From Glandiceps talaboti (taxonomy: Eukaryota; Hemichordata; Enteropneusta; Spengelidae): a stretch of DNA of 64,000 bases. Numbering within the stretch: the first letter of the stretch is position 1; every line of letters starts with the position of its first letter. Made by a program: the position numbers and the translations under genes. Of the stretch, positions 40,308-51,985 are shown one piece after another. Location: positions 20,146,709 through 20,210,708 of the forward strand of contig NC_135565.1 of assembly GCF_964340395.1 (NCBI RefSeq). The letters are read 5' to 3'. The notes beneath the pieces are model-generated. The model was not told the DNA's origin, searched no databases, and was given only the letters and a program-made list of their open reading frames with translations.

Positions 40308-41830
40308 CAAGTTAAAGTAAAAAAAAACCGCTGGACTGATTGCCATTATATTTGGTGGGTACATTAAAATGATCTTACCACCGATGTGTGATTTGGGTAA
40401 AACAAATGTGGTTTATGGTAAAAAAAATTTGAACTCTAAAATCTATCATTCAAAACTACTGAGCAGATTAGGCTGAAATTTGGTGGGGGTACTCATAGGG
40501 GTGTTTAGATTATCAGTGGTATGCAAATTAGGGTGTAAAACGTGTCTTTTTGTTAAACCTACTTACAGATTGGGCTGAAATTGAATGAGGATGCATCAGG
40601 GGATGTGTAGATGAAAACTTAAAACTACATGGTGAATGAGGCTGAATCCTGGTGGGGATGTTTCTGAAGGGGTTATTCTACAGTTATTGTTCCAAACATT
40701 TTGACCAAACTGGGCCTAACAACCATGACAATGCCCTTAGCAACAGTGCAATGATAATACACATTACAAAGATAACAACATGGGAGTGTAGGCAAGTGAA
40801 TAAAGATTCCAAAAGTGAACGAAAATATTCCACGCCCATAGCAACAGCCAATTGATGGTGTATGTTGTAACGATGATAGGATATAGATTAAAAGGCAAGC
40901 AAATAATCATTCAAAAAATGTAAGCAAATATGCCTAGGAAAATATCAACAGCAAATACAGTTGTGCTACAGCGCCATTGGCGCTATTTTTAATCTTACAG
41001 GTGAATGGTCACTCTCCTATAGCTTGGATGGCAGAGATGATGAAGTGCAGTTGACGAAACAACATGGATTAGCGATAAATCCCCATGGAGAAGTAGCTGT
41101 CGCAGATACTGATAATCATAGAGTCAATATATTAAATTATGAATATAAAAGTATAGCTGAGATAAGATTTGACGATCAGTTCACCAATGAATTCCAGCCA
41201 CTAGACATTGCTGTGACAGAAAACGATGAATACTTGATGACAGATGTCGGTAATAAGCAGGTTGTCTTCTATCAGAGACAAACTGACAAAATGCAAATAT
41301 TTTGCCAGAAGGATGGAATAGATCCTAGAAGCATAGCTCTAATGGCTGGTCATTTTGTGGTAACTGACAAAAAAGGTAGAAAGGTTGTCAAGTATGATTT
41401 GATAGGGCATAGTGTAGGAGAGATTACTGGCAGTGGTGAGGCAGGTCAACTCCTTAACCCAAAATATGTTGCAGTTAATAGTGACGACAATGTCATTGTA
41501 TCTGACAAAGGTAAGGCCTGGAATGATGATAGTATTAAGGTATACAACAAGGAGTTGCAGTACCTATTCACATTAGATAGCAAGCTACGTTACCCATTCG
41601 GAATTAGTGTAGACAAATGGGATAATGTATATGTTATTGTTACTGGCTGGCAACCAGAGGCATCAGCTGGCAGAATTTACAAATATACAAAGCGAGGGAA
41701 GAAGGTCTATGAAATAGGTGAAGGTGAACTTACTTGGCCTAGACACTTACTAGTGACCAAAGATGACCCACCCAGAATTATGGTTTCAGAACCAAGGGAA
41801 AACCGAATCAAGATTTTCACAGTAAAATAA
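31058..41830 (+). CDS. Multi-domain protein: GT4-like glycosyltransferase fold - linkers - TRADD-N-like - coiled coil - NHL propeller
   Basis: Gene model built here from splice signals. Coding pieces: 31058-32282 (GT4-like, 408 aa plus one base); 33113-33190 or 33113-33142, 35274-35354 and 35651-35725 (linkers); 37288-37665 (TRADD-N-like); 39124-39582 (coiled coil); 41001-41830 (NHL, ends TAA). Every internal exon is symmetric phase 1-1 and the first ends in phase 1, so they join in frame to about 1040 aa. The acceptor at 31050 puts an in-frame TGA just before ATG 31058, so upstream exons are non-coding. No signal peptide or membrane span is seen. NHL propellers bind protein or RNA, coiled coils oligomerise, and TRADD-N-type domains are signalling adaptors. 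The GT part lacks the usual EX7E glutamates. I infer an adaptor or sensor in immunity or cell-death signalling, not a proven transferase. The exons could instead belong to two adjacent genes. Confidence 0.6.
32579..33073. repeat. (ACAT)n/(AC)n compound microsatellite, about 495 bp
   Basis: ACAT units mixed with AC runs fill most of the intron after the GT-like exon and end 40 bases before the candidate linker exon at 33113. Confidence 0.95.
33113..33190 (+). CDS. Possible phase 1-1 linker exon (GC-AG donor or internal GT donor)
   Basis: Follows acceptor TACGCAG and encodes acidic, unstructured sequence starting DSESDKGQAEG. Two donors fit phase 1: a GT donor after 33142 (GAAG|GTATCA) or a GC donor after 33190 (AAAG|GCATGT). 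A stop follows shortly after if neither is used. Tentative. Confidence 0.4.
35274..35354 (+). CDS. Phase 1-1 linker exon, low-complexity
   Basis: Acceptor TATACTAG and donor TCAG|GTATGG frame an 81-base symmetric exon encoding DNSSETGIPTKRQKIQ and a further polar stretch. No domain is visible. It fits as a flexible linker between the GT-like and TRADD-N-like exons. Confidence 0.5.
35651..35725 (+). CDS. Phase 1-1 linker exon
   Basis: Acceptor ACTGATAG and donor CCAG|GTACAG (or 6 bases later, ACAG|GTATGA) frame a 75-base symmetric exon encoding GGVLGVPEHMETWPTIASEQ and a short acidic tail. No recognisable domain. Confidence 0.5.
35941..36010. repeat. (AC)n microsatellite
   Basis: 35 units in the intron before the TRADD-N-like exon. 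Confidence 0.95.
37288..37665 (+). CDS. Exon encoding TRADD-N-like alpha/beta domain
   Basis: 126-codon symmetric phase 1-1 exon (acceptor CATTTTAG, donor AAAG|GTAAGT). After a basic helix-rich start, the pattern is strand (VMYTIAC), long helix (LDALEFLWKKYETLELNKLI), short helix, strand (ALYLSIRITMD), then helix (EEYELSRRNL). This order and the hydrophobic spacing resemble the TRADD N-terminal domain and its invertebrate and bacterial relatives, where a strand, a long helix with LxxxY, a strand and an EExxxC-type helix follow one another. Sequence identity to human TRADD is low, so this is a fold-level call. It could be another alpha/beta adaptor domain. Confidence 0.5.
38121..38372. repeat. 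Minisatellite of ATGAAGTGTGAAGT units
   Basis: AAGTATGA/AAGTGTGA words repeat about 30 times in the intron between the TRADD-N-like and coiled-coil exons. Confidence 0.9.
39124..39582 (+). CDS. Exon encoding long coiled coil
   Basis: 153-codon symmetric phase 1-1 exon, opening in frame with RITQQPLAEVSSGGEVNRQL. From about residue 18 it is heptad-patterned and charged (LQLEVEHLKATVSALREEV, IKLKAELKRLKEEVEDLKVK), with very few prolines, as expected of a parallel coiled coil for oligomerisation. Placed before an NHL propeller it recalls the coiled-coil/NHL layout of TRIM2/3-type proteins, but no RING or B-box is seen in this window. Confidence 0.75.
40115..40304. repeat. Compound (GTCT)n-(GTAT)n-(GT)n microsatellite
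   Basis: Runs of GTCT, then GTAT, then GT, in the intron before the NHL exon. Confidence 0.95.
41001..41830 (+). CDS. Exon encoding C-terminal six-bladed NHL beta-propeller
   Basis: 276 codons with stop. Six NHL-type repeats can be counted, each with a strand such as GLAINPHGEVAVADTDNHRV followed by hydrophobic-aromatic ends: starts near HGLAINPHG, QPLDIAVTEN, DPRSIALMAG, NPKYVAVNSD, YPFGISVDKW and WPRHLLVTKD. The acceptor TCTTACAG at 41000 and phase 1 match the coiled-coil exon before it. NHL propellers are protein- or RNA-binding platforms. The frame is also open upstream to 40961, but the splice signal is stronger than that Met. Confidence 0.85.
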
Positions 41831-43268
41831 ACATGTGGAGCTCAAAACAGAAAGTCTTTTAGACAGGAAACAGTCTAAATGTTGGATCTAATAACCATGT
41901 TTCAGCTCAATTCAAAAACTGTAACAGGAAACACTGTCAATCAAATGAATGAAGAATGACCATTGGGATGGGAGATTTGTTAAATTGACAGATAGATTTT
42001 GGTTTCTCCGGTCGCATAATCAGAAATGTAATCTTGTACATTTACCTTGCATGACAAATGAACGTAGATTTCGAAGTTCAAGTCGAATATATATGCATGC
42101 AATAAGCAATGTTTAATCTTAATGTATACTGTATTTCTAGTGATTCAGAATTGTATACTGGTATCTTACAGAATACATATTACAACATAGGTTGTGATCT
42201 GGCCTTTTTTGAGAAGTGCCAAGATATATCATATTATGCTGTTGTTATTTTTGACCATGTAGTCGTACAGCTACATGTAGTATGGCCAATGTATTGACAC
42301 TAAAAATACAGAACGCAATAATGAGATCTACATATAATATATACCGATATATTATGCAATGTAAATATTCAAGTATTCTCTTTGATATATCCATTTGTTT
42401 GTTTGTTTTGTTTGTTTGAAATGTAATGAATCAACATTCAATAAGCTTTAAACTACATTTGTAAGTTTGAAAAATGACCAAAATCATTCCAGGCATTATC
42501 TTACGCACAGTTATCGTTATTAATGTACACAATAATTAGTTAAGTATTACGATCATTATAACATTTATTTTCCACAATTTGTGAAAAGAGAAATTTTGAA
42601 AACGTACACTGGACTTGTTGATCATTTATTAAAGTTTGCTTTTCAAATGCTTCCTTTATGTATTGACTTTACTTATAAAATGTTTCAAAATACGTGTGAG
42701 TTTCCAGTCGAATATGAGAATGAGATCAGGAACGTGTGTTGTTCTGCTAAAATGCGTAGATTGTCTCTGCTAATGGACCCATAAATGACTTGGGATATTT
42801 GTGAAAATGCAGTGTTTCACACGTAAACGCCACAAAATGAGGTCTTGAACAATTTTGCGTATTTCCTGCAAAAGTGGAAGGGCTCATTGCTACTTAGGAT
42901 TGCTACAGCATGTTATTAAAGTGAAGTCCAAGTTTTAAAATTGAACTGTGGATCTCTCCCGACAATCCCTGTTCCCGATGTAACGACCACACCAAAATCA
43001 ACGAAAGGTAGCACTTTACCAAAATCAACGAAAGGTGACTCTTTACCAAGCCACTGTCCATCCAGCCCATCCCATATGATTTTTTTTGAGATGGTGATAA
43101 CAAAGTGAAAATATCAACGACAATGGTACCAAAGTGTTTTAACTGTCGATACTTGAATGTCCGTAGCGGTCTAAAGTTTTCCGACTGTCCTTCATCACCT
43201 GCCTTGTGTTGTATTTCTAGTGATTCAGAATTGTATACTGGTATACTACGGTCCAAAATATTGAATTT
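41831..43268 (+). other. Probable 3' UTR and spacer after the NHL exon
   Basis: Non-coding. Contains a 35-base exact direct repeat at 42130-42164 and 43210-43244 (core TAGTGATTCAGAATTGTATA). No clear AATAAA was found near the stop. Confidence 0.4.
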
Positions 43269-44056
43269 AGGGAGCCTTCAGTTATTACAAAGGGGGTGGC
43301 TGGGGGAAATAAGGCCCGAGCTGTTTTATGAAATGTGACCCTCTCCCGACTCCGTCATGCTAAAAAGTGACCCTTTCTCAATTTCCTTTCCCCATTAATC
43401 CCACTGCTGCCACCATACTGACAGTGTTCCACGCATTGGTTATTTCCCCAACTATACTACCGCCACAGTACATTCATGTGAAGACACTTTTCACTATATG
43501 CCACATGGTTGCCATACTTTAAGGCAATATCGGACTGATTATTACCATGGTTACAAGGATGATATAGTAAATGTGAAATATGTTTTGAGCATCTCATATA
43601 CATAGCTAATAGCAATGCAAAGTACAGTGTCAACAATCAAAACAATATTGATCTTGAGGGGTCATTAAGTGTGCACCTACTGGATATATTGCATGGAGCC
43701 ATAATTTAAGGTAATGTTGGGCTGTTCATTACCATGGTTACAAGGGAGATATAGTAAAAGTGAAAATTGTTTTGAGCACCTCACATACATAGCTAATAAT
43801 AGTGGAAAGTAAAATGTCAACAATGAAAATTATATTGATTTTAGAGGGGTCACTAAGTGTGCACCTACTGGCTATATTGCCAAAATCACAAAATAATGCT
43901 AAGTTCGACAATACAATTAGTCAAATTAAAATGTGACCCTCCCCTAAGCCCATTTTCTAAAACATGACCCAGCCCCAACAACCAATTTGTAAAAAGTGAA
44001 CCCCCCCCCCCACAAAAAACCCAACCCTCCCCCTTGTAATTACTCAAGGCTCCCTT
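43269..44056. mobile_element. About 790-bp MITE-like element, ends GGGAGCCTT
   Basis: The left end GGGAGCCTTCAGTTATTACA and the right end (reverse complement GGGAGCCTTGAGTAATTACA) form imperfect terminal repeats followed by G-rich inner arms. It is internally duplicated: two similar stretches include TTACCATGGTTACAAGG and TGTGCACCTACTGG. A relative lies at 9720-10571. Confidence 0.65.
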
Positions 44057-44151
44057 AGTACAAAAACCAGGTACAAATCTAAATGTGGTGCAGAACTGGA
44101 AAGGGGCGGGTTGGGAGATTGGGATGAGGAAAACCTGGTTATGTTATGCTT

Positions 44152-44152
44152 G

Positions 44153-44215
<63 letters not shown>

Positions 44216-44222
44216 CTGTGTC
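44152..44222. repeat. (GTCT)n microsatellite
   Basis: About 17 units. The flanking GGTTATGTTATGCTTGTGTC and the downstream GATTAGATTTTGGTAAACATCC place it in the same dispersed family as 22340-22500. Confidence 0.9.
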
Positions 44223-44539
44223 TATGGCTATGTCTGTGGACATGATATCTAATAACTACTGAATTGACACTTGCTACACATCTTTCATGAGGTAATGAGA
44301 AGAGGTGATTAGATTTTGGTAAACATCCAAAGAACGTTAATCATTAACATCAATGTAATAGTTCAAGCTGTGCCAATGTATGATACATTTATGACGTGTG
44401 AATATTGTACTGACGTGGTCAATAATGTAGCAGACGATAACAGCAATAAAAATGCCAAAATGGAACAATTCTTACGGAATGATAATTTATTTTGAGTGGG
44501 GGTATGGGTGGGGGTTGGGTGTAGTCAGCGATAGATAGA

Positions 44540-44588
44540 TAGATGGATGGACGGACGGACGGACGGACGGACAGACAGCCAGCCAGCC

Positions 44589-44631
<43 letters not shown>

Positions 44632-44694
44632 TAGAGGGGTTGGAGACAGACAGACACAGACAGACAGAGACAGACAGATAGATAGAGGGGTTGG

Positions 44695-44785
<91 letters not shown>
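44540..44785. repeat. (ACAG)n/(ACGG)n compound microsatellite
   Basis: ACAG units interrupted twice by GATAGAGGGGTTGGAGACAG. It is the complement of the GTCT arrays elsewhere. Confidence 0.95.
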
Positions 44786-45066
44786 GAAAAAGATAGACAT
44801 GCTGAGGTAAAGAGGGAAGAGAGCGATTATGGCACACGCAATCCCTTAAAAATGTACCAGTTTTAGGGGAGGGATGGCGTCGTTTGGAATTAAATGCCAC
44901 TCGGCATAAAAATACAAAGTTTGTTCATACTTGGTAAAAAATTAAATATGATATCAGGAAGGTTAAAAATTGTGAATGTATAGAATTTGATGAACAACGT
45001 CTGGAAACGACACTTTGTTTTCAGAAATTATGATACCTCGATATTGAGAACAAATATTATTATGAT

Positions 45067-45068
45067 GA

Positions 45069-45107
<39 letters not shown>

Positions 45108-45139
45108 CGTCGTCGTTATTGTTGTTGTTGTTGTTGTCG
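45067..45139. repeat. (GTT)n microsatellite
   Basis: GTT units with a GTC interruption. Confidence 0.95.
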
Positions 45140-45657
45140 GATCATTGTCATTGAATAAAATCTATCGAAAATTACTATACCCAATCTTTTCCTCGACCAC
45201 ATTGCGTCCGTAGCTAACTTGTTCCCTTGCTAAAAGAAATATTACTCCAGTAATATTCATCACAGGGAAAAGTTGAGATTCATATTCATTTGCAAATTGC
45301 ATAGGCCTGTGTCGCTCGTGCCTGCTAAGGAGGATTCAAATGTTTTCATTTAGGGAAACAAAACATTTAATGTGATTTTAATCTGAGCAACACACCCTAC
45401 TCAACTCCCCATGGTCTTGCTATTTGTAACACTAGTAACAGGTGGGGACTGTGGCCTTAATTCAGGGTTTTTGACGATCACATGGAGTAGCAATGTGACG
45501 TTCCTACTAATATATGTCCCTAAATAGTCCTGCTTAAATGGAGTAAGTCGGAACTCGATTCTAGCAATGTCCATTCCAATCCAATCTGATTAAAATCTGA
45601 TGTTGTGAAAGTGGCTAAATGTCATTATTTACCTCTATTTCCATCGTGTTGTGTCGC

Positions 45658-45704
45658 TTGTTTTGTTCCGGGTGATCGTCTTCTTCCCACCCGGAACAAA
45701 ACAA
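45658..45704. repeat. Hairpin with perfect 17-bp stem and 13-base loop
   Basis: The stem TTGTTTTGTTCCGGGTG at 45658-45674 pairs exactly with 45688-45704. No T-tract or gene context gives it a role. Confidence 0.8.
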
Positions 45705-46169
45705 ACTTGTCCCACAGAGTCCTGCTTTCAGAGGGTGCACGCAGGACGCGATTCTGTCAAACATTCAGACATTCAATTGTGTCCCGATCGATTTTAGCTG
45801 TCAACAAGCACGACTTGTCCCTATAAATCGACAATAAATTAAAGATGTATGTAATATTAACATGGAACGTTAAATCTGTAAACACTTACAGGAACCCGGT
45901 CACAACAGAGGCCATGTGTGCCCAACCTCGTAACAGCTGATGTTGTTAGTGTGCACTTTGAACCATGACCCCTAAGGGAGTCGTCATTAATTATTACGTG
46001 GGGCCCGCGCGGAGGTACCGTCAAACCCCCTCCTGTCCCTGAAGATTTTTGAAATTGAAGGACCAAAATGAATGTTTTCTGTTGCTATTTCAACATGTCG
46101 AGGGGGTTACAGATTGCTTTGTTCCACGTGCACTGTAGTGTTGGCTTCAGAAACTACATGTATATGTCG

Positions 46170-46269
46170 AAAATGTGTATGTATTTTCACAGGGGCTATG
46201 TATATGCAATATGTACACTGATAAATTTTAACAGAAGAAACATTGTATTAATAAATATATTTGTTAATG

Positions 46270-46343
<74 letters not shown>

Positions 46344-46464
46344 CATTATATATATATATAAAATCATTAACAAATATATTTATTAATACAATGTTTCTTC
46401 TGTTAAAATTTATCAGTGTACATATTGCATATACATAGCCCCTGTGAAAATACATACACATTTT
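46170..46464. repeat. Palindrome A: perfect 105-bp arms around (AT)n
   Basis: The left arm 46170-46274 equals the reverse complement of 46360-46464. It begins AAAATGTGTATGTATTTTCA. The centre is (AT)n plus a small extra AAAATCATT. Confidence 0.85.
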
Positions 46465-46520
46465 ACGCTCTGCCACTGCGGTATAGAGCACTGTCTTATA
46501 GCAGATTGATACTCACCGAG

Positions 46521-46612
<92 letters not shown>

Positions 46613-46654
46613 ATCTGCTAAGACAGTGCTCTATACCGCAGTGGCAGAGCGTAA
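46463..46654. repeat. Palindrome B: about 46-bp arms around (AT)n
   Basis: The arms at 46463-46509 and 46610-46654 match except for a 2-base indel; the left starts TTACGCTCTGCCACTGCGGT. The centre is a long (AT)n run. Confidence 0.85.
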
Positions 46655-46901
<247 letters not shown>

Positions 46902-47124
46902 CGTGTTCTATACTTCAGTGTGTTAGCAAACATATTTAGCCTCCCACCCACCTTTCACTCCCTAGTTTTCCCTTTTACCTTGGAAATGTTTGAGTGACCC
47001 CCCCCCCGTCATAAATAATGACGGCTCCCTAAGCACGCGTCGTCGAAATGACACACTGGGAAGCCCCCTGTGAATAAATTATAATCTTTCAATCGCGTGA
47101 ATATCACCGCATTTTGCTGCCAAG

Positions 47125-48557
47125 ATGACAGCCACCGGAGAATCTGTGGCCACGGAGTCTTCAAATTTCAGGGTAAGGGGAATATGACGTCAAATTTCGA
47201 CTCTTAAGAAAAGAAAAAATTCGAATCGGCGTGACGATTTAGCTCACCGCGGAAATGAAATGTACACTTGTCACACAGTTACAAAACAAGAGTCACTGTC
47301 GCAGAAAACGCTGACAGTGCAGGTCGAGTATTATGAGTGTTATACCATAGACCCTCCACGAAACGTGTAGGGGCTATGGTTATACCGTTCAACTGTCAAA
47401 TGTTGACACAGTGTTTGACATGTACGGGATTAGCATGCTTCTACCGGTGTTGATACATTGGATATTATTGTCTGAGATATTGAACGGTCTGAGCCACAGG
47501 CACTCGAATCTATGTGTATGATTTTTTTTTTAAATGTATAGTGAATATACATTTTTCCTCCCCAAATCATACAGATTGATTCGAGTCACGGCCTGTGGTT
47601 TGAGCCATGGGTTATAACCATCTCATTGCTGCTGAAGTCTGATCAGCAATGGATAGGGGTGAGACAAACAGGGGTTTAGAAGGTGTAACTTTTGTAGTTC
47701 AAGTAAAACCATACACCCTACAATTTCGTGTATGTGTGCAAGAAAAGTAAAAAATGTCTGAAGATGAAATGTAAGAGACAGGACCTGGACCGAAATAGCC
47801 AAAATTACGAAGAGAACTTCATTACGGAGAAAGAAGAGTTGGAGCGAGTGGTCTCTAGTATACATATATTTTTCATTTGTTCCATTTTTTAGATAATCAG
47901 TAGGCCTAATCTGTTGTTTTTGATATTGGTGTGGTTATAAACGAAGGTAGTATTTGTTTCATAAATTGAGCCCGACATGTCGGTCAACGCAGGTCTACAA
48001 GTACTAGGATACGATACTATGTGACATATTTTTAGTCCGTTAATCCCGCCGACCTTCGGAAAACCATCCATAATCGAGTAAGCTGATTAACTGGTTAAAC
48101 ATTAATCGGATATCATATGACCTTTGACATTATGACATCATCGGCCAATCACTTCACAAAGTGTCATGTAGTATCATCATTATTCTTTGTTTGTTTGTGT
48201 TTTTACACTGACAGGTGGAGTTACATTGCCATTTGGATGGTAGTATTAGATGTTCAACGTTGTATGACTTAGCCAAGTAAGTTTCATTCGGGTTCGCAAA
48301 GTGGCCTAACACTAAATGAGGGCTTGTTACGCCAACCTCCAGTTTTAAATTAATGATTTAATCAGCTTGACTTGTCAATGAATCGTATAATCCGTACCAT
48401 GCACCACTCCCTGTCTACAAGCGAGGTGTGTGGGAAGAGAATTTATATCGAAGCCCGCCCCCTTGCGGTCGGAATATGTTATTTAAGATACGTAATAACT
48501 ATGTAACACCCGTATATGTATGCAGCCCATGGTGGCGGGCTAACCCCAGAGGATGAC

Positions 48558-48588
<31 letters not shown>

Positions 48589-49948
48589 ACAGTGATTCAC
48601 ATATAAGGCCTAAAAAATAATTGTTTGGTCCCGGTTACCCGACCCGCACCTAGTTTTTCACTGCCGACCCTAAACTTTTTTTTACGCATTCGAGAAAAAA
48701 AAAGATAAAATCGCAAATATTGTGTAAAGTCTCATGAGAAATGGTGGATGTGGAAACTGACATCAACTTAAAAAGAAAATATAAAACTATTCTTCGAATC
48801 TGTAATGGTTGTACATCTGATAGGAAGAAATAAATACCACAGAGACCATTTAGAAACAGTGGAAAACCCGAGCCAGACACTAACATGAACAAAAAATATA
48901 TGATAAAATAAAATAAAAAATCTACCTACCCCACCTATTCTAAAATTGAGCGTAAATCGAAACCACATAATTGTTTATTAGGCCTAAGTTTATGTACATT
49001 AACGTCAGACACCAGTGTTCTATCAATATGTATTGTAGTATTGATAAGTCAGAGTTTAACTATGTGACTATATGTAACTATAAGTGTACACTACAATAGT
49101 CGAGCAGTTATCACTTCATACGGTCATTTTGATACGTAAATCCAGTTGGCAGTATACCAATGGTGGATTGTGTATGTATGTATGTATGTATGTATGTATG
49201 TATGTATGTATGTATGTATGTATGTATGTATGTATGTATGTATGTATTTAAATTCTAAAATAAAGGAAATTAAATGTTGTAGGGAGTCGCGTAACTCAAA
49301 TGATTAGATTATATTTCCATTGTTTTCCTCATTCCAAGTGCAATGTGGCATGATTTCTCTAAATATTCAGATCCAAAAGTGAGAGGCAAAAGGAAGTTTT
49401 TCATACATTCCATCCGACAGATCTATCCGTTATTTTCATCCTCGCGATTTTTCTCTCACATATATTATGTCCTACTTGACACTAATATGCCTATCTGTAA
49501 CACTTATTTTGTTTGTTTTGTGTAGAAAAAAGGGCTCCATTTATGGAAAGAAACCATTCGAAGACTTCATCAAAGATGTAACTTACACTGGAGTAGGGAA
49601 TCTCACAAAATTCCTAGAAGTGTTTGGACGATTTCTTCCATGGTTTGTGTAAGAATTTTAACAATTATATCATTAAACAGACTTAAAATGCTCTTGTCAC
49701 AGATAACAAGATTTGTCATTTATATGCACTAGAGTCTATTAGAAATAATGGTAGGATTATTCAATTTAGATGAAAATGTGTGCATTGAATATAATCTAAT
49801 ATTAAAATCAAGGTAAAATTATTCCACAACTTGGATCAATCTTTCAACCAATGAGAATAGTGCACTGCAATGTTTTCAATAAATTTTATACAATTGTTGA
49901 GAGCATACAGACGAATTTATGATTGTTTGTTTGTTTGTTTGATTGTTC

Positions 49949-50003
<55 letters not shown>

Positions 50004-51952
50004 AGTTTGTTTGTTTGTTTGTTTGTTTGTTTGTTTGTTCGTTCGTTTGTGTATTTGTATGTATTATGTTTGTTTATTTATTTGACATTATTAACTTTAT
50101 TTTGGTTTTGCATCTTGGTATAATTTACTGCAGAGGCGATAAGGAAGCAGTGGAAAGAATAGCATACGAACTATGTGAAGACAAAGCTAAGGATGGGGTG
50201 GCTTACATTGAAGCACGGTATTGCCCTCACCTGTTTGCTAATGACAATATCGTGGCGTTAAAACAAACCGGTGGAGATGTTTCCCCACGTGATGTGGTTA
50301 CTTGGGTTAACGAAGGTCTACGTAGAGGAAGCAAAGATTTCGGAATCGTGGCTAAGAGTATTCTGTGTTGCTATCGTGGGTTTCCAGGTAGGATATTTTC
50401 AACCAATAAGTGGTTGGGAAACAAATATTGATGGATGGATGGATGATCAATATGTAGTTACTGAAAAATACCCCAGTAAAGGTGTAGTGTTCTGTATGAA
50501 AAAATTAATTCGGGTGTAAATCCCTCTTTGAGGTCTTACTGCCTACTTTATTAAAGGGTGTATTTTTCTCCAAATCACCTCGTTTTTAGCAAAAGATAGT
50601 ATCAACGCAACCAACACATCACAGATGCTCGAGCTCCATCTCCAAAGAAATGGTCTCTTGTGAAATAATCTCGGGAGAACACTGACAGGGGTATATCCAG
50701 TCTTGATATTCATTGATATGGCATATATTCTAGCCAATCTGTTACAAAACTTTGAGAATTTGATGCAACATTTGATATAATGGTATTATTTATTAGATTC
50801 ACTATTTAACACTATTCAAACCTGTTAATTTTTGATTTTCTATTCATTTTGTGTTTTCTGTATTCTTTCATAAACATATTCATTCTTTATTGATTCATTG
50901 TTATGAGGTTTATCAATTTATCCCATTTTTTTCAGATTGGTCACGTGACATTGTTGACCTATGCAAGGCGTTTCATAACGACACAGTAGTTGGTATAGAT
51001 CTATGTGGGGACGAATTAAACATCCCTGTCTGTCAACAAGACATCGATGCTTTCCTAGTACGTAAGCAAGACCGTTTTATTCTGTCATCATTATACATTA
51101 CATATAATTCAGTATTTTTTTTCCAATTTGTGGTGTGATTGCTATTGAAATATCATGATTGTGCAAATTTTACATGTTGGTGTATCTACGATATAGTGAA
51201 GTACTGTTAAATGAAAATAATGGTTTCCGAATAGTAATTTTTTCACCATAATATTTGTTTAAAGTAGAATGCACTTCCGTAACCGATTCCCTGGAAATCA
51301 AAGTTCTTAAACTCTCTCTAAAACTTGCCATACTTGTCCCTTTGAAATAATAATAGAAAATTGGGACCCATGGAGTTCGCCAATCTTCTGTTCTAGGAAA
51401 GCAACAATCTGTTATATTCCCAAGGATTTACCACGTTATTTGACGACCATATTGAATTCTAAAATGGCTTGATTTTGATATAGTCGATCCCTGATTTTCG
51501 CTTGATTTTCTGTGAACATTGGATTTTAGTTTCTTGCACAGGAGAAATGAAAGTTCCGTTTTGTGTAACGTTTGTTAACTTCCCATGGGTACCAGTACAT
51601 ACATTTCATGTCAAGAGTTAGATTTACGGTGGCAGATAGAATACATTTTATTTTAGTTTGAAGGGGATTTGAAACTCTTATACCAAGTATACCAAAGTTT
51701 CACCCTTCAACCATAATATTAGCTCCACATAGCAAGTGCTACTCAGTGTCCAACTGTCCATCGTACCTAATTACAATCCTTGCCTTCCTAACTAGAATCC
51801 ATTTTCAAATATTTTATCATGCCCTTTTGTCTCTTAAGCAAAATGCTACTAACATCAATTATGATCATAATTCCACCAAATTAATCCGCTTTCGGATTTT
51901 TATTGACAGATGTTGTGTTACAACTTGAATGCCCTTAAAAAATATGGGATTG

Positions 51953-51985
<33 letters not shown>

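Noticed and set aside
44487-44900. Cys-Leu-Ser-Val repeat frames in the ACAG array
   Set aside because: Microsatellite translation, not a gene.
45605-45826. 73-codon frame over the 17-bp hairpin
   Set aside because: No motif, and composition as expected by chance.
47343-47388. Small hairpin ACCATAGACCCTCCACG / CGTGTAGGGGCTATGGT
   Set aside because: Imperfect short stem in intron 1 of ADA copy 2; no evidence of function.
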